Assembly: GCF_000002425.4 (NCBI RefSeq)
Contig: NC_037273.1
Coordinates: 12,143,986-12,207,985 of the forward strand
Direction: 5' to 3'
Source of the DNA: Physcomitrium patens
Lineage: Eukaryota; Streptophyta; Bryopsida; Funariales; Funariaceae
DNA: 64,000 nt
Part shown: in pieces, positions 23,601 to 34,062 of the stretch
How positions within the stretch are numbered: the first letter of the stretch is position 1
How the letters are laid out: each line of letters starts with the position of its first letter
Program-made: the position numbers and the translations under genes
The notes under the pieces: generated by a model
The model's input: the letters and a program-made list of their open reading frames with translations, nothing else
Databases searched by the model: none
Told to the model about the DNA's origin: nothing

Positions 23601-24100
23601 AATTGAAGGAAGCTCAAGAACGACAAAAGATAAACGCAGATCTATATCGTAAGGAGCAACCACAAATCAACATGGGTGATAAGGTATGGCTACTTCGTCG
23701 CAATATCAAGACTACTCGACCTTGTGATAAGTTGGACTATCGTAGGCTTGGCCCCTTTTCTGTTTCTGAACAGATCAACCCAGTTGCATATCGGTTACAT
23801 CTACCGGAGTCAATGAAGATCCATCCTGTATTCCACGTATCTCTTCTTGAACCATATAAGACAGTGGATATACAAGGAAGAAGACAAATGCCACCGCCTC
23901 CTATAGAAGTAGATAATAATGAAGAATTTGAGGTGGAAGAGATATTAGACTCAAGGCGGCGCCGAAATAAGCTGGAATATCTTGTTCATTGGCGCGGATA
24001 TGATATTAGTGAACACACATGGGAGCCATCCAGGAATCTAACAAATGCATCAGCTAAAGTCAAAGTTTTTCATCAACGACATCCATCAAAACCAAGATGA
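20543..24100 (+). CDS. pol: Element A Pol polyprotein with chromodomain
   Basis: One open frame, reached from gag by a -1 shift within 20543-20606. No ATG precedes the protease. Counting from 20612 as residue 1, the order is aspartic protease (DSGA at 41-44), reverse transcriptase ([19 protein letters not shown] near 272-290; active box YLDE at 382-385), RNase H (TDAS at 529-532, HDKELLAI near 569-576, YTDH at 597-600) and integrase. The integrase has an HHCC zinc finger (H746, H753, C783, C786) and the triad D816, D876, E912. A GPF motif (1047-1049) and a chromodomain (about 1105-1157; EFEVEEILD, YLVHWRGY, HTWEP) follow. The chromodomain keeps aromatic residues at all three cage positions and could bind methylated H3K9. 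Two oddities are E385 for the second catalytic Asp and HLQTDGQ where B has HPQTDGQ. Confidence 0.95.
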   Translation, partial: NEGYDGQRRQHVGKRIRPATIGTVQLEPCTIPNEGPILSSEPSPCFIIDLYLGPKNYKASALLDSGASACFLDEQFVKSRKIPFVQKPKPVHVEVIDGRPLSSGDVTHETHPIKVTIDGHDSYIAFNIIKSPSNPVILGLSWLEKYNPRIDWNSRKLDFSQSIINSSTNQIKNYKSSTVKPVLIGAKVFIHAAKEGSTFAIYAAPISENVKTSSSIPSQYQEYQDVFEKKNADILPEHRPYDCSIDLKEGTQPPFGPIYSLSQDEMAELKTYIDENLAKNFIRHSKSPAGAPILFVKKKDGSLRMCVDYRGLNKITIKNRYPLPLISGLLDQLNQAKIYIKIDLRGAYNLVRIKEGDEWKTAFRTRYGHFEYNVMPFGLTNAPAAFQHLMNDIFREFLDNFVVCYLDEILIYSKNVEEHEIHVRQVLQKLRDAGLYAKMEKCVFHTTQVDFLGYIISNDGLMMDSKKVQTIVDWKIPRTVRDVQCFLGFANYYRIFIKDFSRVAAPLTRLTSKDKFQWNQEAEAAFEALKTLFVCAPVLYRVDFSKAFFMETDASDFALGAVLSQMGTDDKLHPIAFHSRKFSAAEINYEIHDKELLAIVDSFQEWRHYLEGASSPVTVYTDHKNLEYFMSTRVLNRRQARWSMSLSRFEFIITYRPRKQQGLSDALSRRSYFAPKEGDAAFEQQRTVLLKPGQFHLRAMKSTLTVDSTFLKQIQSSMSSDPLVYDIENNSSKSHDPSKFEFKNNLLYFEGRLYVPEGEARLRVLQARHDFPAAGHFGYNKTLELISRDFWWPQMWKSVKDFVQSCDICSRSKIPRHRPYGLLQPLPIPKQPWSSVSMDFITDLPSSRSYDSIFVIVDRFTKMAHFVPCTKSITGEETAKLFIDNIYRYHGLPKDIISDRGTQFVSRFWRTLFKILKVDIKLSSAFHLQTDGQTERVNQVLEQYLRCTINYQQDDWTTLLPLAEFAYNNTVHSSTQQTPFFANYGYHPRLDTFDFSKVDNPAAEDMTNRLSELHAIMKTQLKEAQERQKINADLYRKEQPQINMGDKVWLLRRNIKTTRPCDKLDYRRLGPFSVSEQINPVAYRLHLPESMKIHPVFHVSLLEPYKTVDIQGRRQMPPPPIEVDNNEEFEVEEILDSRRRRNKLEYLVHWRGYDISEHTWEPSRNLTNASAKVKVFHQRHPSKPR

Positions 24101-24194
24101 AAATCTCTCTTATAAAAGAGACAAGATTGAGGCAAGATAACATTCAATTTCCTATCCTTGTTTGTAACTTCTTTACATTTGTGATGCTAATTAG

Positions 24195-24617
24195 ATGGAG
24201 AGCCAACAACCAGTGGATTCAACTCAAGAACCTTCGTTTGCTGACCTGCCGGACGAGACATTACGATTGTCACAACCTTCAAGACGACGCAATCGAGATG
24301 AAGATCTTCAAGAACGACATGTTCTTCCTCGAACAGATGGTGAGATATAACGCGTTTGGTATCATGATTTGAGAAGGGACTCCCGATGTTTGGTGATTTT
24401 GCTAGAGGTAGGAACAACTCCTGATGGTGTTCCGAATATTCTATTCGAAGGAAGTTATGAAGGCCTCAATAATGATCAAATAACTGGGTGGTCTTCCCGC
24501 CCTGGTATGGGACACTACCGATGGTTGAGAGGCCCTATCAATCATCTTCGAAGAGAACAAAGATCAGAGTATGTGGCGAATACAATTCGTCGCATCATAG
24601 ATTTCCTCAACATATGA
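24195..24617 (+). pseudogene. Element A ORF3, one internal stop
   Basis: Starts at an ATG 94 nt after pol and ends 41 nt before the 3' LTR. It is 140 codons plus stop, interrupted by a single TAA at 24348-24350. Related copies have other codons at that point (GAA in C, CAT-like in E), so the ancestor was probably open. The N-terminal third is polar with an Arg-rich block (SRRRNRDE). The C-terminal half carries the conserved motif GHYRWLxGxxNHLxxEQ followed by an amphipathic stretch ending in DFLNI. I recognise no known domain. Counterparts at the same position in B, C and E argue that this is a genuine third gene of the family, of unknown function. Confidence 0.72.
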
Positions 24618-24644
24618 TGACCGCTCCTCGTGGAACTCGTCTCT

Positions 24645-24658
24645 AGAAGGGGGGGTAA
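24645..24658 (+). promoter_or_regulatory. Element A polypurine tract
   Basis: AGAAGGGGGGGTAA lies immediately upstream of the 3' LTR, where plus-strand DNA synthesis is expected to start. Confidence 0.85.
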
Positions 24659-25210
24659 TGTCACGACCATAATCATGTAAGCTAATAATTACATATAGAA
24701 ATAGGTAGAAGTAAGTAAAAGTAGATAAAAGTAAGTTAATTATATAATATTTAATATAGAAGCTTCCTAGAAACTTCCTAGATGCTACTTTGACTTCATA
24801 GGTGTCTTTAATTGACTTTTTGGATTAGAAACGTGGTCAACAAGTTGGCCATGTGCCACACATGTTGTTAGCTTGAAGATCAAGCTAACTATGTGGCCCA
24901 CACGTAGAAAAACTTGCCTTGTAAGTCAAGGCATGTGTTCTACAAAGTCAACACATATTGGAGGTCCTATAGAACGTCGCCACGTAGCCCCTAGTTAGAT
25001 AGTATATATAGAGACAAGAGTGAAGGCTTCTTCACTCTTGTCAACTCCTTTCTTGCTTCTAGTCCAGGTTCAAGAGTCTTTAGTTTCTTGTCTTGTGGCA
25101 ATAGCCATTCCAGTTTCCTTTTAATATACCTAGTTGTTTATATTTTGACTTATTATATCGAGATAGCCTTTTGGTGTATATTTTTCCTCATCGAGTCTTT
25201 GTCCTTGATA
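24659..25210 (+). repeat. Element A 3' LTR
   Basis: 552 bp, from TGTCACGA to CCTTGATA, followed by the TTTTG target duplication. It differs from the 5' copy at about 11 positions by eye. Confidence 0.97.
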
Positions 25211-25215
25211 TTTTG

Positions 25216-25570
25216 GTATTAATTAATATAGATTATTTTTAATTCTTATAATATATAAATCTTATATTTAATGATATAATAGCTAAAATTTCATTATATC
25301 CTAGAAATCTAATCTTCTTTTATATTTTATATGAATTAATAGTTTTTATTTTTTTTTATTTATTTTTAAAAAATTAGCTCCAATTTTAATTGAAAGTATG
25401 ATTTTTAAAACTTGACGGTTATTTTTATTATTGAATTATTTTTAATTATATATTTTTAATTTAAAAAATAATATGTTTCAAAATTTTACATTGTAAGAAG
25501 TTTATGCTAATTTATATCATATCTAGATATGACATAGAAATATGATAATTTTCTAATAATTATTATAATT
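25216..25570. other. AT-rich spacer between elements A and D
   Basis: Extremely AT-rich intergenic sequence between two insertions. No gene or repeat terminus seen. Confidence 0.6.
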
Positions 25571-26117
25571 TATCAAGAACATAAATCTCAAAAAAAAAAA
25601 AATCTTCAATATACTCTTGTATTACTTAAAAGGACTAGAAAATCATTCAAACATGATATAATATTAAATTAGAATGGCTATTGTCAAAGACAAGAAGACT
25701 AAAAAATCTTGAAATAAGACTAAGGACTAAAAAGATATTAATAAGAGTGAATTAGGCTTTACTCTTGCTTCCATGTATACTATCTAATTAAGAGATATAT
25801 GGCGATGTTCTATTGGACCTCCAATATATGTTGACTTTGTTAAAAATATGTCTTAACTTGTAAGGCAAGTTTTCTATGTAAATACTATATAATTAGCTTT
25901 TTTTACAAGCTACCAACATCTATGGTATGTAGTTAATTTCTTGATCAATTTTCTAACCTATCAATCAACTACAAACACATATAAAGTCAAAATCACATCT
26001 ATGAAGCTTTTAGAAAGCTTATTTAGAAGATATTATGAAATTAATCTACATTTATGTACTTATACCTAATCATATAGGTAACTATTTGAATATATATATA
26101 TATATATATATATGATA
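25571..26117 (-). repeat. Element D 3' LTR
   Basis: 547 bp, reverse complement of an A-type LTR. On the minus strand it starts TATCA (from TGTCA) just after the purine tract AGAAGAAAAAA. An AT microsatellite (about 26091-26113) has expanded near that end. The start motif survives as ACTCTTATTAA. Confidence 0.85.
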
Positions 26118-26184
26118 TTTTTTCTTCTTTTAGAAATGAATTCTACGAAGAGAAATCATCGTCTTTTATGGATCTTGCTATTCT

Positions 26185-29100
26185 TTATTTTAGTTTTGAT
26201 GGATGTTGTTGATACAAAGCCTCAATCCTCTTTGCTGCATTCGCAAGATTCTTTATTTGCTCCCATGTATATTTACTAATATCATATCTACACCAATAAA
26301 CAAGATATTTCAATCTATTTTGGTGTTGTCTTGAATCTAATACTTTTTCTACCTGAAATTCTTGTTTTTTATTTTCTTCTATAGGAGGAGGTGGCATTTT
26401 TCTTCTTCTTGAGATATTTACTATCTTATATGATTTAAAAAGAGACAAATGGAATACGAAATGGATCTTCATAGACTTTGGTAGATATAATCAATAAGCA
26501 ACATGATTGATTCATTTACATATAGAAATAGGTCCAAATCTACAATAGTTCAACTTGTCACAAGAATAAGTAGTCTTGATATTAAGATAAAGTAATCATA
26601 CTTTGTCACCCTCATTAAATTATGGTTATTCTTTGCAATAGGCATCCGCATTAATTCTTTATTGTTCTTGAGCATCTTTTAATTGTACCTTTATTATTGC
26701 ATGTAGCTTTAATAAATAATTTTTTAAACCTTCTATTGCAAGATTATCAATTTTTTAAAAGTCAAAAGTATCAAGTTGTGGATGATAACCACAATTAACA
26801 AAGAAAGGTATTTATTAAATAAAAGAATATATTGAATTATTATATGCAAACTCTATCAATGACAAATAAGTTGTCTAGGTATCTTGATGATAGTTGATGG
26901 TACACCTTAATACTACTCTAGAACTTGATTTGCTCATTCTATTTTCCCATCAATTTGAAGATGAAAAGCCAAAGAGAGTTTTATATCTACTTTTAGAATC
27001 TTGAAAAAGATTTTCAAAATCTTGATACAAATTGAATCCTCTATCTAGATACTAGGATAGTCCATAATAGCAATAGATGTTGTCAAGAAAAAGCTTAGTC
27101 ATTTCTTTACATATGATAAATTTTTTACATAGTATAAAATATGACATCTTGATAAAACGATCTATTATCATAAATATAAAATTATACAAAATTGAGATTT
27201 GAATATCTATGATAAAATCCATAGAAACAAAAGAGCATAGTTGTTTCAAAATAGGTAATAGTTGTTTCAAAATAGGTAATAGTTGAAAAAGTTCATAAGA
27301 TTGATAATAAAGAGTTTTGGATCTTGAATAAATATCACAAGATTGTACAAAGGCTTTGATTGCATTCTACATTTGAGGCCATTAAGAATTTTTAGATATT
27401 AATTTAAAAGTCTTCTTCTATCCAAAATTTTATGTTGTTGAAAAGTTATGATACACTTAAAGAACATATAAATGTGCTTTTTCTTCTGGAATATATAAGC
27501 AACCTTCAAAATAAAGTAGGTTATTTTTGAACTCAAATTTGAAAGTATCATGACACTTAGAAGAAGTATTATGGATATCATGAACAAAAAGATTAGATGA
27601 TATACTTAATTGGATTTATTTTTCACATGTTAAATTAATAGTCAATGTTGATTTTATTGCTCAAAGATGAAAATACTCCAGCTTTAAGAAAATCATTCTT
27701 TTTTGATCAAAAGATGCATATTTTCTTTATGAGATAAGATAAGAATGTCTAGATAGGATATTTGATAAACCTTATTATTTTTTGGATTGATAAGTAATCT
27801 AAAAATCAAATCTTAAGAAAGACATGCTCCAACTGGCTTAGCAACAATTCAAAATACATCCTAATATGAAGTACTTGAATTTCTTGTAATTTGTATACGT
27901 AATAATTAGTCTGGAAGTACCTTCTAAATAATGATCCCATTCTTGAAATAAATCTATAATTGCAAGAAGTCCTTTTTTATAGATCTCATAGTTAATTTCA
28001 ACTACTCAAATTTTTTAGAATAGAATACTACTAAGTGGAGCTTGCCATTTTCTCCCATTTATGACAAAATAACATCCATAACAAAGTTTGATGTATCTGT
28101 TTCGATGAAAAATGTATTTGAAAAGTTAACTTGATACAAGATTGGTGTAGAAATAAACATTATCTTCAAGGCTTTAAAAGTTACTTGAGATTTTTTGTTC
28201 CACTCAAGTTTTTCTTTATATGTCAAGCATGTAAGAAGAGCTCTAAATTGAAAAAAGTTATTCATAAAGATTTGATAATAATTAAAAAATCCTAAATAAC
28301 ATCATATATCTCTAATTATTTTTGAAATTTTTCAATCTATATTAGTTTTGACCTTCTTAAGATCTATCATAAGACCATTGTTTGAAATAATATATCTTAG
28401 GAAATCAACTTAAATAGTATAAAATATAAAATTTTCCATCTTGGCATATAATCTTGCATCTCTTAGTTTTTGTAACATATGATGAATATAAACTTTATGC
28501 TCTTTTGTATTCTTAAAGTAGATTAAGATATCATCTAAATAAAAGATAATAAAATCATCAAAAAACTTATAAAATACACCATTCATTAGATGTTAAAAAA
28601 TAGTTGGTGCATTTCTAAATCCAAAAGACATGATACTATATTCAAAATATCCATACTTAGTTTAAAATATAATTTTCTATTAATCTCCTCCTTTTGTGGG
28701 TACCAGATTGTATGCTCATTTTAGATTTATTTTTATATAGATCTTTGCTTGATTCAATTGATCAAAAAAAATTTAAATCAACAATAGAAGGTACTTATTC
28801 TTAATAGTGATCTTATACAGTCCTTGATAGTCCATATACATCTGCAAAGATCCATTTTTTTTTCTTTACAAATAAGATAAGAGCCTCAATTGGAGATTTT
28901 GAATGGTATATAAAATTCTTAGCCAAATTTTCATTAATGTATTTCTTGAGTGTAGCCAACATGTTCTGTAATAGGCTATATATTGATCCAAATGGTCTTT
29001 GAGCTCTTTCTTGAAGATCAATGGAACAATCATAAGAATGATACTTTGGAAGAATACTTGCATTTTTTTAAAAAAAAATATCTTGATAATCTTATTATTG

Positions 29101-29700
29101 ACTTAGAATGCTACTTGAAATCTTTTCTCCATCAATAATAGGTGTGGCATATATATCAAAAGTTGACCCATCTTTTATAACATGTATAAAATTTTTTGCA
29201 CCTATCTGTAATAATTTATATATATTAGTCTTATGGATTTCTATTTACCTAGTAGAATCTTAAGCTAAACTATGGAAAAAATCAAGGTTGCAAGAGATCT
29301 AGCCTATTTAAAGATTATACCTTCTTAACCATGATAATCTCAAAATAATTAAGTTAGAAGGACATCTAATCACATTAAATATTATTAAACTATTATGATA
29401 ACTAGTCGCTACTTCTAAAGAAATAGTTTCATAAGTAACATCTCTAAAAGACAACAAAAGACTATCTATTACTTCTACATGTATGGGTTTGATTTTCTTA
29501 ATTAAAAACATATCTTATTTTTTGACAAAATCTTTGTCAATAAAACAATCTAAGGCTCTTGACTCTAACAAGGCTTCTTGATTTTTTGGTCTTAAATAAA
29601 CTTCTATTATAAAATAAGGTGAGGGATCTAAAGAGAGAATAAAACCTTTACTAAGAGTTATACAAAATTTCAAGTACACAATTCCTATTATAATTGAAGT
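26185..29700 (-). pseudogene. Element D Pol, degraded
   Basis: Read on the minus strand, fragments follow the order of A. A protease region is near 29308-29600, reverse transcriptase is near 28500-29063, and RNase H is near 28059-28265 (ETDTSNF-like). The integrase zinc-finger region is near 27399-27587 and the integrase core near 27052-27270 (MDFIID and ISD-type blocks). The longest intact piece is 26185-26472, 95 codons with the chromodomain (EFQVEKVLD, YLVYWCRYD, YTWE). Many stops and frameshifts exclude function. Confidence 0.85.
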
Positions 29701-30720
29701 AATTTATTTTTTAACACATTGTCATTTTTAGTAATTATGCTCCTTATTTTGTAATTATATTGCTTCTTTGGATAATGTTGAGTAATATGCTTGGATTTTC
29801 TATAATATAGGTACAAATTTTTTTTATAACAATGAAACTTTTCTTACTTAGTAGGAGGTTTAAAATATACTATGTCAATTTGCATAGGCTCTGGCTCACA
29901 CAAATAAGCTTCTAAAAACTTAGAAGATGTTCCTATGGCTTGACTTGCACTTCTATAATCAAATCTTTGTTCATGGCATCTTTAAAAGAATTAACTGTTG
30001 CCTATGATGGCTTAAGCAATAAATTGCTCCAATGAATTTGTTCTCAATATTGTCAACAATAAATCTTTGATATTATCTTTTAATCCATATCAAAATTTAT
30101 CGATAAGGGCTTTATTATTCTAATTCATATTATAAGTAAGATTTTGAAATTCGGCAATATATATAGTGGCTGAATGTGATTCTTGTTGTAGTAATACAAG
30201 CTTCATCTTTGCTATCTTTTTTCCATCATTTTTTCCAAATGTAGCCATATATACTTCCAAGAATGAATTCAAATTATAGAATAATTATGAATCATTTTCT
30301 ATCAAAGATGAAAATTGAAAGAAAGCTTTTTCTAATAGAAGTGTGCCTACAAATCTAACTTGTATAAATCCATTGAAGCATTGGAAAGGATGCAACTTTA
30401 AATAGAACTTAACTTATTATATAAATCTTCAAAATTTTGATCTTATTCCATCAAACTTTATAGGATATAGTAATCCTTTATTCTATTATGCTTATAGGAA
30501 TGAGACTTCACAATTTTTTTTATGAGGGTGATATACTTGCTTCTTTCAACTGTAGAACTTCTTGGCATAGATTTTGGACTTCTTTCATATGTGTAGGAAT
30601 AGTACCTCCATGATTTACATTAAAAATATGTCAAATTTCTACACTTAGAGTGTTGACAAGCTTGTAAAGATTGGCAATAGTTCCAAATCTATTCTCACTT
30701 CTATTGAGAGTAGTATCTAT
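29700..30720 (-). pseudogene. Element D Gag, degraded
   Basis: Alignment by eye to A Gag picks out a decayed zinc knuckle near 29770-29815, with the second and last Cys changed to Tyr, and the WF-containing Gag domain near 30250-30400. Frames are broken repeatedly. The N-terminal end is approximate. Confidence 0.7.
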
Positions 30721-30766
30721 AATCTTTCTTTCTATAGACAACTCAAGCAAATTCAAAAAATTAAAT

Positions 30767-30901
30767 TAGAAGAGGATAATCTACAACTTCTAATAGCAAA
30801 TTAAAACTTTTACAAAGAAGAATATTGTACTTTCTTTAAGAAAAAAATTAGTGTTAGAAAACTAAACTATTTATTTAAAGATGGATAATTTGCAATCTTT
30901 A
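30767..30901 (-). promoter_or_regulatory. Element D leader hairpins, conserved in decay
   Basis: Two hairpins match those in the A and B leaders. The first has stem TTAGAAG/CTTCTAA around 30767-30794 with a GATTATCC loop. The second has a perfect 7-bp stem TAAAGAT/ATCTTTA (30876-30901) with loop TGCAAATTATCC on the minus strand. Stem sequences differ from A yet stay complementary. Confidence 0.55.
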
Positions 30902-30979
30902 AAATACAACAATAGAAGTGAAATAATCTACTCAATTTTAAAATAAGACAAGAACAATAAGTTAGCATTCTGATCAAAT

Positions 30980-32015
30980 TGTTAAAGATATGAATTTTGA
31001 AGAAAGGAATCCTTAATAAATTCTTGTATCACTTGATAAGACTAAGAAATTACTTAAAGATGGTAATATATTATTATAAATATATATCTACTATAATTGT
31101 TACCTAAGTAATATAAATAGATAGAATTAAGTAAAAGTAGATTAATTTTATAATATCTTCTATTTTGACTTTACATGTGTCTATAATTGATTTGTAGGTT
31201 AGAAACTTGGTCAACAAGTTAACCACGTGCCACATGTATTAATAGTTTGTGGAACAAGCTAACTATGTGCCACATGTGTTGATAGTTTGTTGAATAAGCT
31301 AACTATGTGGTGCTCATATATAAAACTTATCTTGTAAGTTAAGATATGTGTCATACAAAGTTAATACATTTTTGGAGGTCCTATAGAACGTCGCCACATA
31401 GATCCTAGTTAGATAGTATATATAGAGGCTAGAGTAAAGTCTTCTTCACTCTTGTCAATTCCTTTCTTGTTTCTAGTGTAGTTTCAAGAGTCTCTATTTT
31501 CCTTGTCTAAACTCCACAAAAATAAATATGACAAAATAGAAATAGAGAAGTATGTATATTAAAAATAAAACTAGAATGGCTATTGCCAAAAGACAAAGAA
31601 ACTAAAAACTCTTGAAATTATACTAAAAACAAGAAAGGCATTGATAAGAGTGAAGTATGCTTCACTTTTGCCTCCATATATATTATCTAACTAAGAGCTA
31701 TGTGACAATATTTATAGGACTTCCAACATGTGTTGACTTTGCTAAACATATGTCTTAACTTATAAAGCAAGTTTTCTATATGAGCGCCACATAGTTAGCT
31801 TGTTCCACAAACTATTAACGTGTATGGCACATGGTTAACTTGTTGATTAAGTTTCTAATCTATCAATCAACTACAAACACATATAAAGTCAAAACTACAT
31901 CTATGAAACTTTGAGGAAGCTTCTTTAGAAGATATTGTTAAATTAATCTATATTTACTTACTTCTATCTAATCATATAAAAAATGATTGGAATAAATATA
32001 TTTATATCTATGATA
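30980..32015 (-). repeat. Element D 5' LTR, split by a nested LTR
   Basis: Minus-strand LTR sequence occupies 30980-31071 and about 31511-32015. Between them is an LTR of the same family in plus orientation (31072 to about 31510). The outer end reads TGATA followed by the putative target duplication TAACT. An alternative reading is that the 31511-32015 segment is a separate minus-strand LTR that replaced the rest of D's own LTR. Inner borders are approximate. Confidence 0.65.
31072..31510 (+). repeat. Nested plus-strand solo LTR
   Basis: An A-family LTR in plus orientation with TATATATA at 31417-31424 and the start motif ACTCTTGTCAA at 31448-31458, again 31 nt apart. Its 3' end cannot be followed beyond about 31510, and no clear target duplication is seen, so it may be truncated. 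With the neighbouring minus-strand LTR it forms a roughly 0.9-kb inverted pair. Confidence 0.7.
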
Positions 32016-32020
32016 TAACT

Positions 32021-32173
32021 TTAGATATTTCAAAATTAATAAAATTAATGATTTATATGCATAATGATTTAAGATTTATAATTTTAAGTTTTTATAATTT
32101 TAGTCCATAGTTTTTTTAGTTTAATAAATATATGTAATTAAAATATAGATTTCTTTTTATAATAATTAATATG

Positions 32174-32231
<58 letters not shown>

Positions 32232-32486
32232 TTGCCACTTCTTCTTTTAGAATGATAATTTGAAAAGTAGAACCTTATTCATATTAGATATATTCTTTGT
32301 ATAATTAAATATTTATTTATTTAATTTATTAATCATTAAAAATTTAAAAAAAGAACTTACATTGATTTTATAATAAATTATGACAACATTCTTTACAAAA
32401 TTCTTAACATTTAAGCTAGATTTTATCAAAATATATAATAAGAGATGTCAAGAATCAATATAATATTATTAAAATTATATAAAAAA

Positions 32487-32518
<32 letters not shown>

Positions 32519-33268
32519 CTCATTAGTCTTGACCTATAACTTTTGAAAAGTTTCATTTCTTCTTTAGTTATAAATCTATACTAATTATTTTACATATTGC
32601 CTTGAGCAGAATAATACATTTATAATTAAGTAAAACTTTTTTAACAATAAAATTATAAGTTTATAATAATGCATATCATAAATATTATTAATAGTATATT
32701 TAATAATATGAATAAATGGACTTCTACCAAAGACTACTATAATATGATATCTTGGATAATATGATTTTTATTTTTATATTTTTTGTATATTTTTTATAAA
32801 TAAAATTATTTTTTTCTTCATTTGGCACAAATTTTTACTATTAAATAAAGTCTTTAAGGATTTTTAATGTTTTTAAAATTAAATGGTGCTTCTAATAATA
32901 ATCTTATTATACACTAAATTTGAAACAATTCATATCAACATATTGGTAAAATTCAAAGAATATTTATAAATATTTAATTTTATTACTTATTTAATTTTAG
33001 ATTTTAATTCATTTAATTCCAAAGCAAGAAATTTAATTGATATATTATCTATTTTTGATCATTTATAAACATATTTTGGAACAAAAAGATTTTCTAAAAA
33101 AAGATTTAAATTCTTTATCTTTTAAATTCTCAAGAGCATCTAATTTGCATTCAACCAAGCTACAATCCATCACATTTGTATCCCTTGATTAGAGAGGATA
33201 TTATTAATGAGATCTTTTTTTCTTTTTTTTTTTCTTACAATATTACCCACAACTATTTCTTGTGGAAC

Positions 33269-33300
<32 letters not shown>
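32021..33300. other. AT-rich intergenic DNA with long AT and A tracts
   Basis: Holds an AT dinucleotide tract of about 50 bp (32180-32229), a poly-A run of about 30 (near 32486-32518) and another A run (about 33271-33302). No gene seen. Composition changes to gene-island type at about 33300. Confidence 0.6.
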
Positions 33301-33304
<4 letters not shown>

Positions 33305-34062
33305 ATATAACCACGTGAAAAAATTCCAAAATAAAACTAAGACTTTAATTGGATGGAGCCCTCTTGACTTCATCAGTGATCCCATTGTTTCTACAAAATT
33401 TACATCTCCTTGTTTGTGTGCATGTGAGGCAAAGCAGCACACCCTTGTAACACCTTCCTTTGGTATTGGAAAACATGCCCTCATGCCTCAGGTAGCATGC
33501 ACACTGTCTGCATATGAAGTTGTCAGCTTGAGAACCCTGATAAAAAAATTAAGCCCTAATCTGAGCTAACACTTTACTTCGCTGACAGGCTATCATTAAT
33601 CTCCTAACTACTTATTGTTCTACCACTGTACCCTAGCATGCAACTCACATTTTCCTTCCCACTTAGCAGATCCAGTTTTCGAATCCTGCGATTTGAACAC
33701 ATGTTTTGTAGTCGGATTGTGCCCGACAATTAGTGCTGAAACCTGGAAGGCATTGACTTTAGAAAACTAAAATTAAAATTAAAAACAAATCACAAAGCTA
33801 TCAACTCAGGCTACGAATATCAACGGCACGTCAGCAGATTCTGAGAGTTTCTGTATGAATGTACTCTGAATTCATGCAGAAGACGGTCCATGGAGAGAAT
33901 ATTTGAAGTCCATTGAACCAACCTGAGACTTCGTTGGTACCATGGAACGTCATGGCTCGCTGTATGAATCTCTATATATACATGCCAAACACAGTACCGT
34001 AGAAACTGAAAAGATGAGAAAAAGGAAGAAGCTTTAGTACTTTAATTTTACAAGAGAGAAAA
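33300..34062 (-). other. 3' flank of the two-membrane-segment gene
   Basis: Composition resembles the gene island. Open frames at 33272-33569 on both strands are short and unrecognisable. The stretch probably holds the 3' untranslated region of the upstream minus-strand gene (stop at 34063-34065) and its downstream flank. I could not place a poly(A) site. Confidence 0.4.

Larger units (their letters stand above)
18838..25210 (+). mobile_element. Element A: near-intact Ty3/gypsy chromovirus
   Basis: A 6373-bp LTR retrotransposon flanked by the perfect 5-bp target duplication TTTTG (18833-18837 and 25211-25215). Both LTRs are 552 bp with about 11 mismatches by eye (about 98% identical), 9 of them transitions, so insertion is fairly recent. 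In order it has the 5' LTR, self-priming-type primer binding site, structured leader, gag, pol in the -1 frame (protease, reverse transcriptase, RNase H, integrase, chromodomain), a third ORF, the polypurine tract and the 3' LTR. Gag and pol have no internal stop. Possible defects are YLDE in place of YLDD in the reverse transcriptase, Leu for Pro near the integrase Glu, and one stop in ORF3. Confidence 0.97.
25571..32015 (-). mobile_element. Element D: decayed chromovirus with nested LTR
   Basis: A minus-strand relative of A, full length in outline. LTRs lie at both ends and flanking 5-mers TAATT (25566-25570) and TAACT (32016-32020) look like a target duplication with one change. Gag and pol can be followed throughout but are broken by many stops and frameshifts. 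Most differences from A are C-to-T or G-to-A, consistent with long decay of methylated DNA. ORF3 is missing: only about 65 bp separate the chromodomain stop from the LTR, against about 560 bp in A. The 5' LTR is interrupted by another LTR in opposite orientation. Confidence 0.85.

Noticed and set aside
32180..32229. Long AT tract as an origin or organelle insertion
   Set aside because: Simple AT microsatellites recur across the window and nothing nearby resembles plastid or mitochondrial genes.
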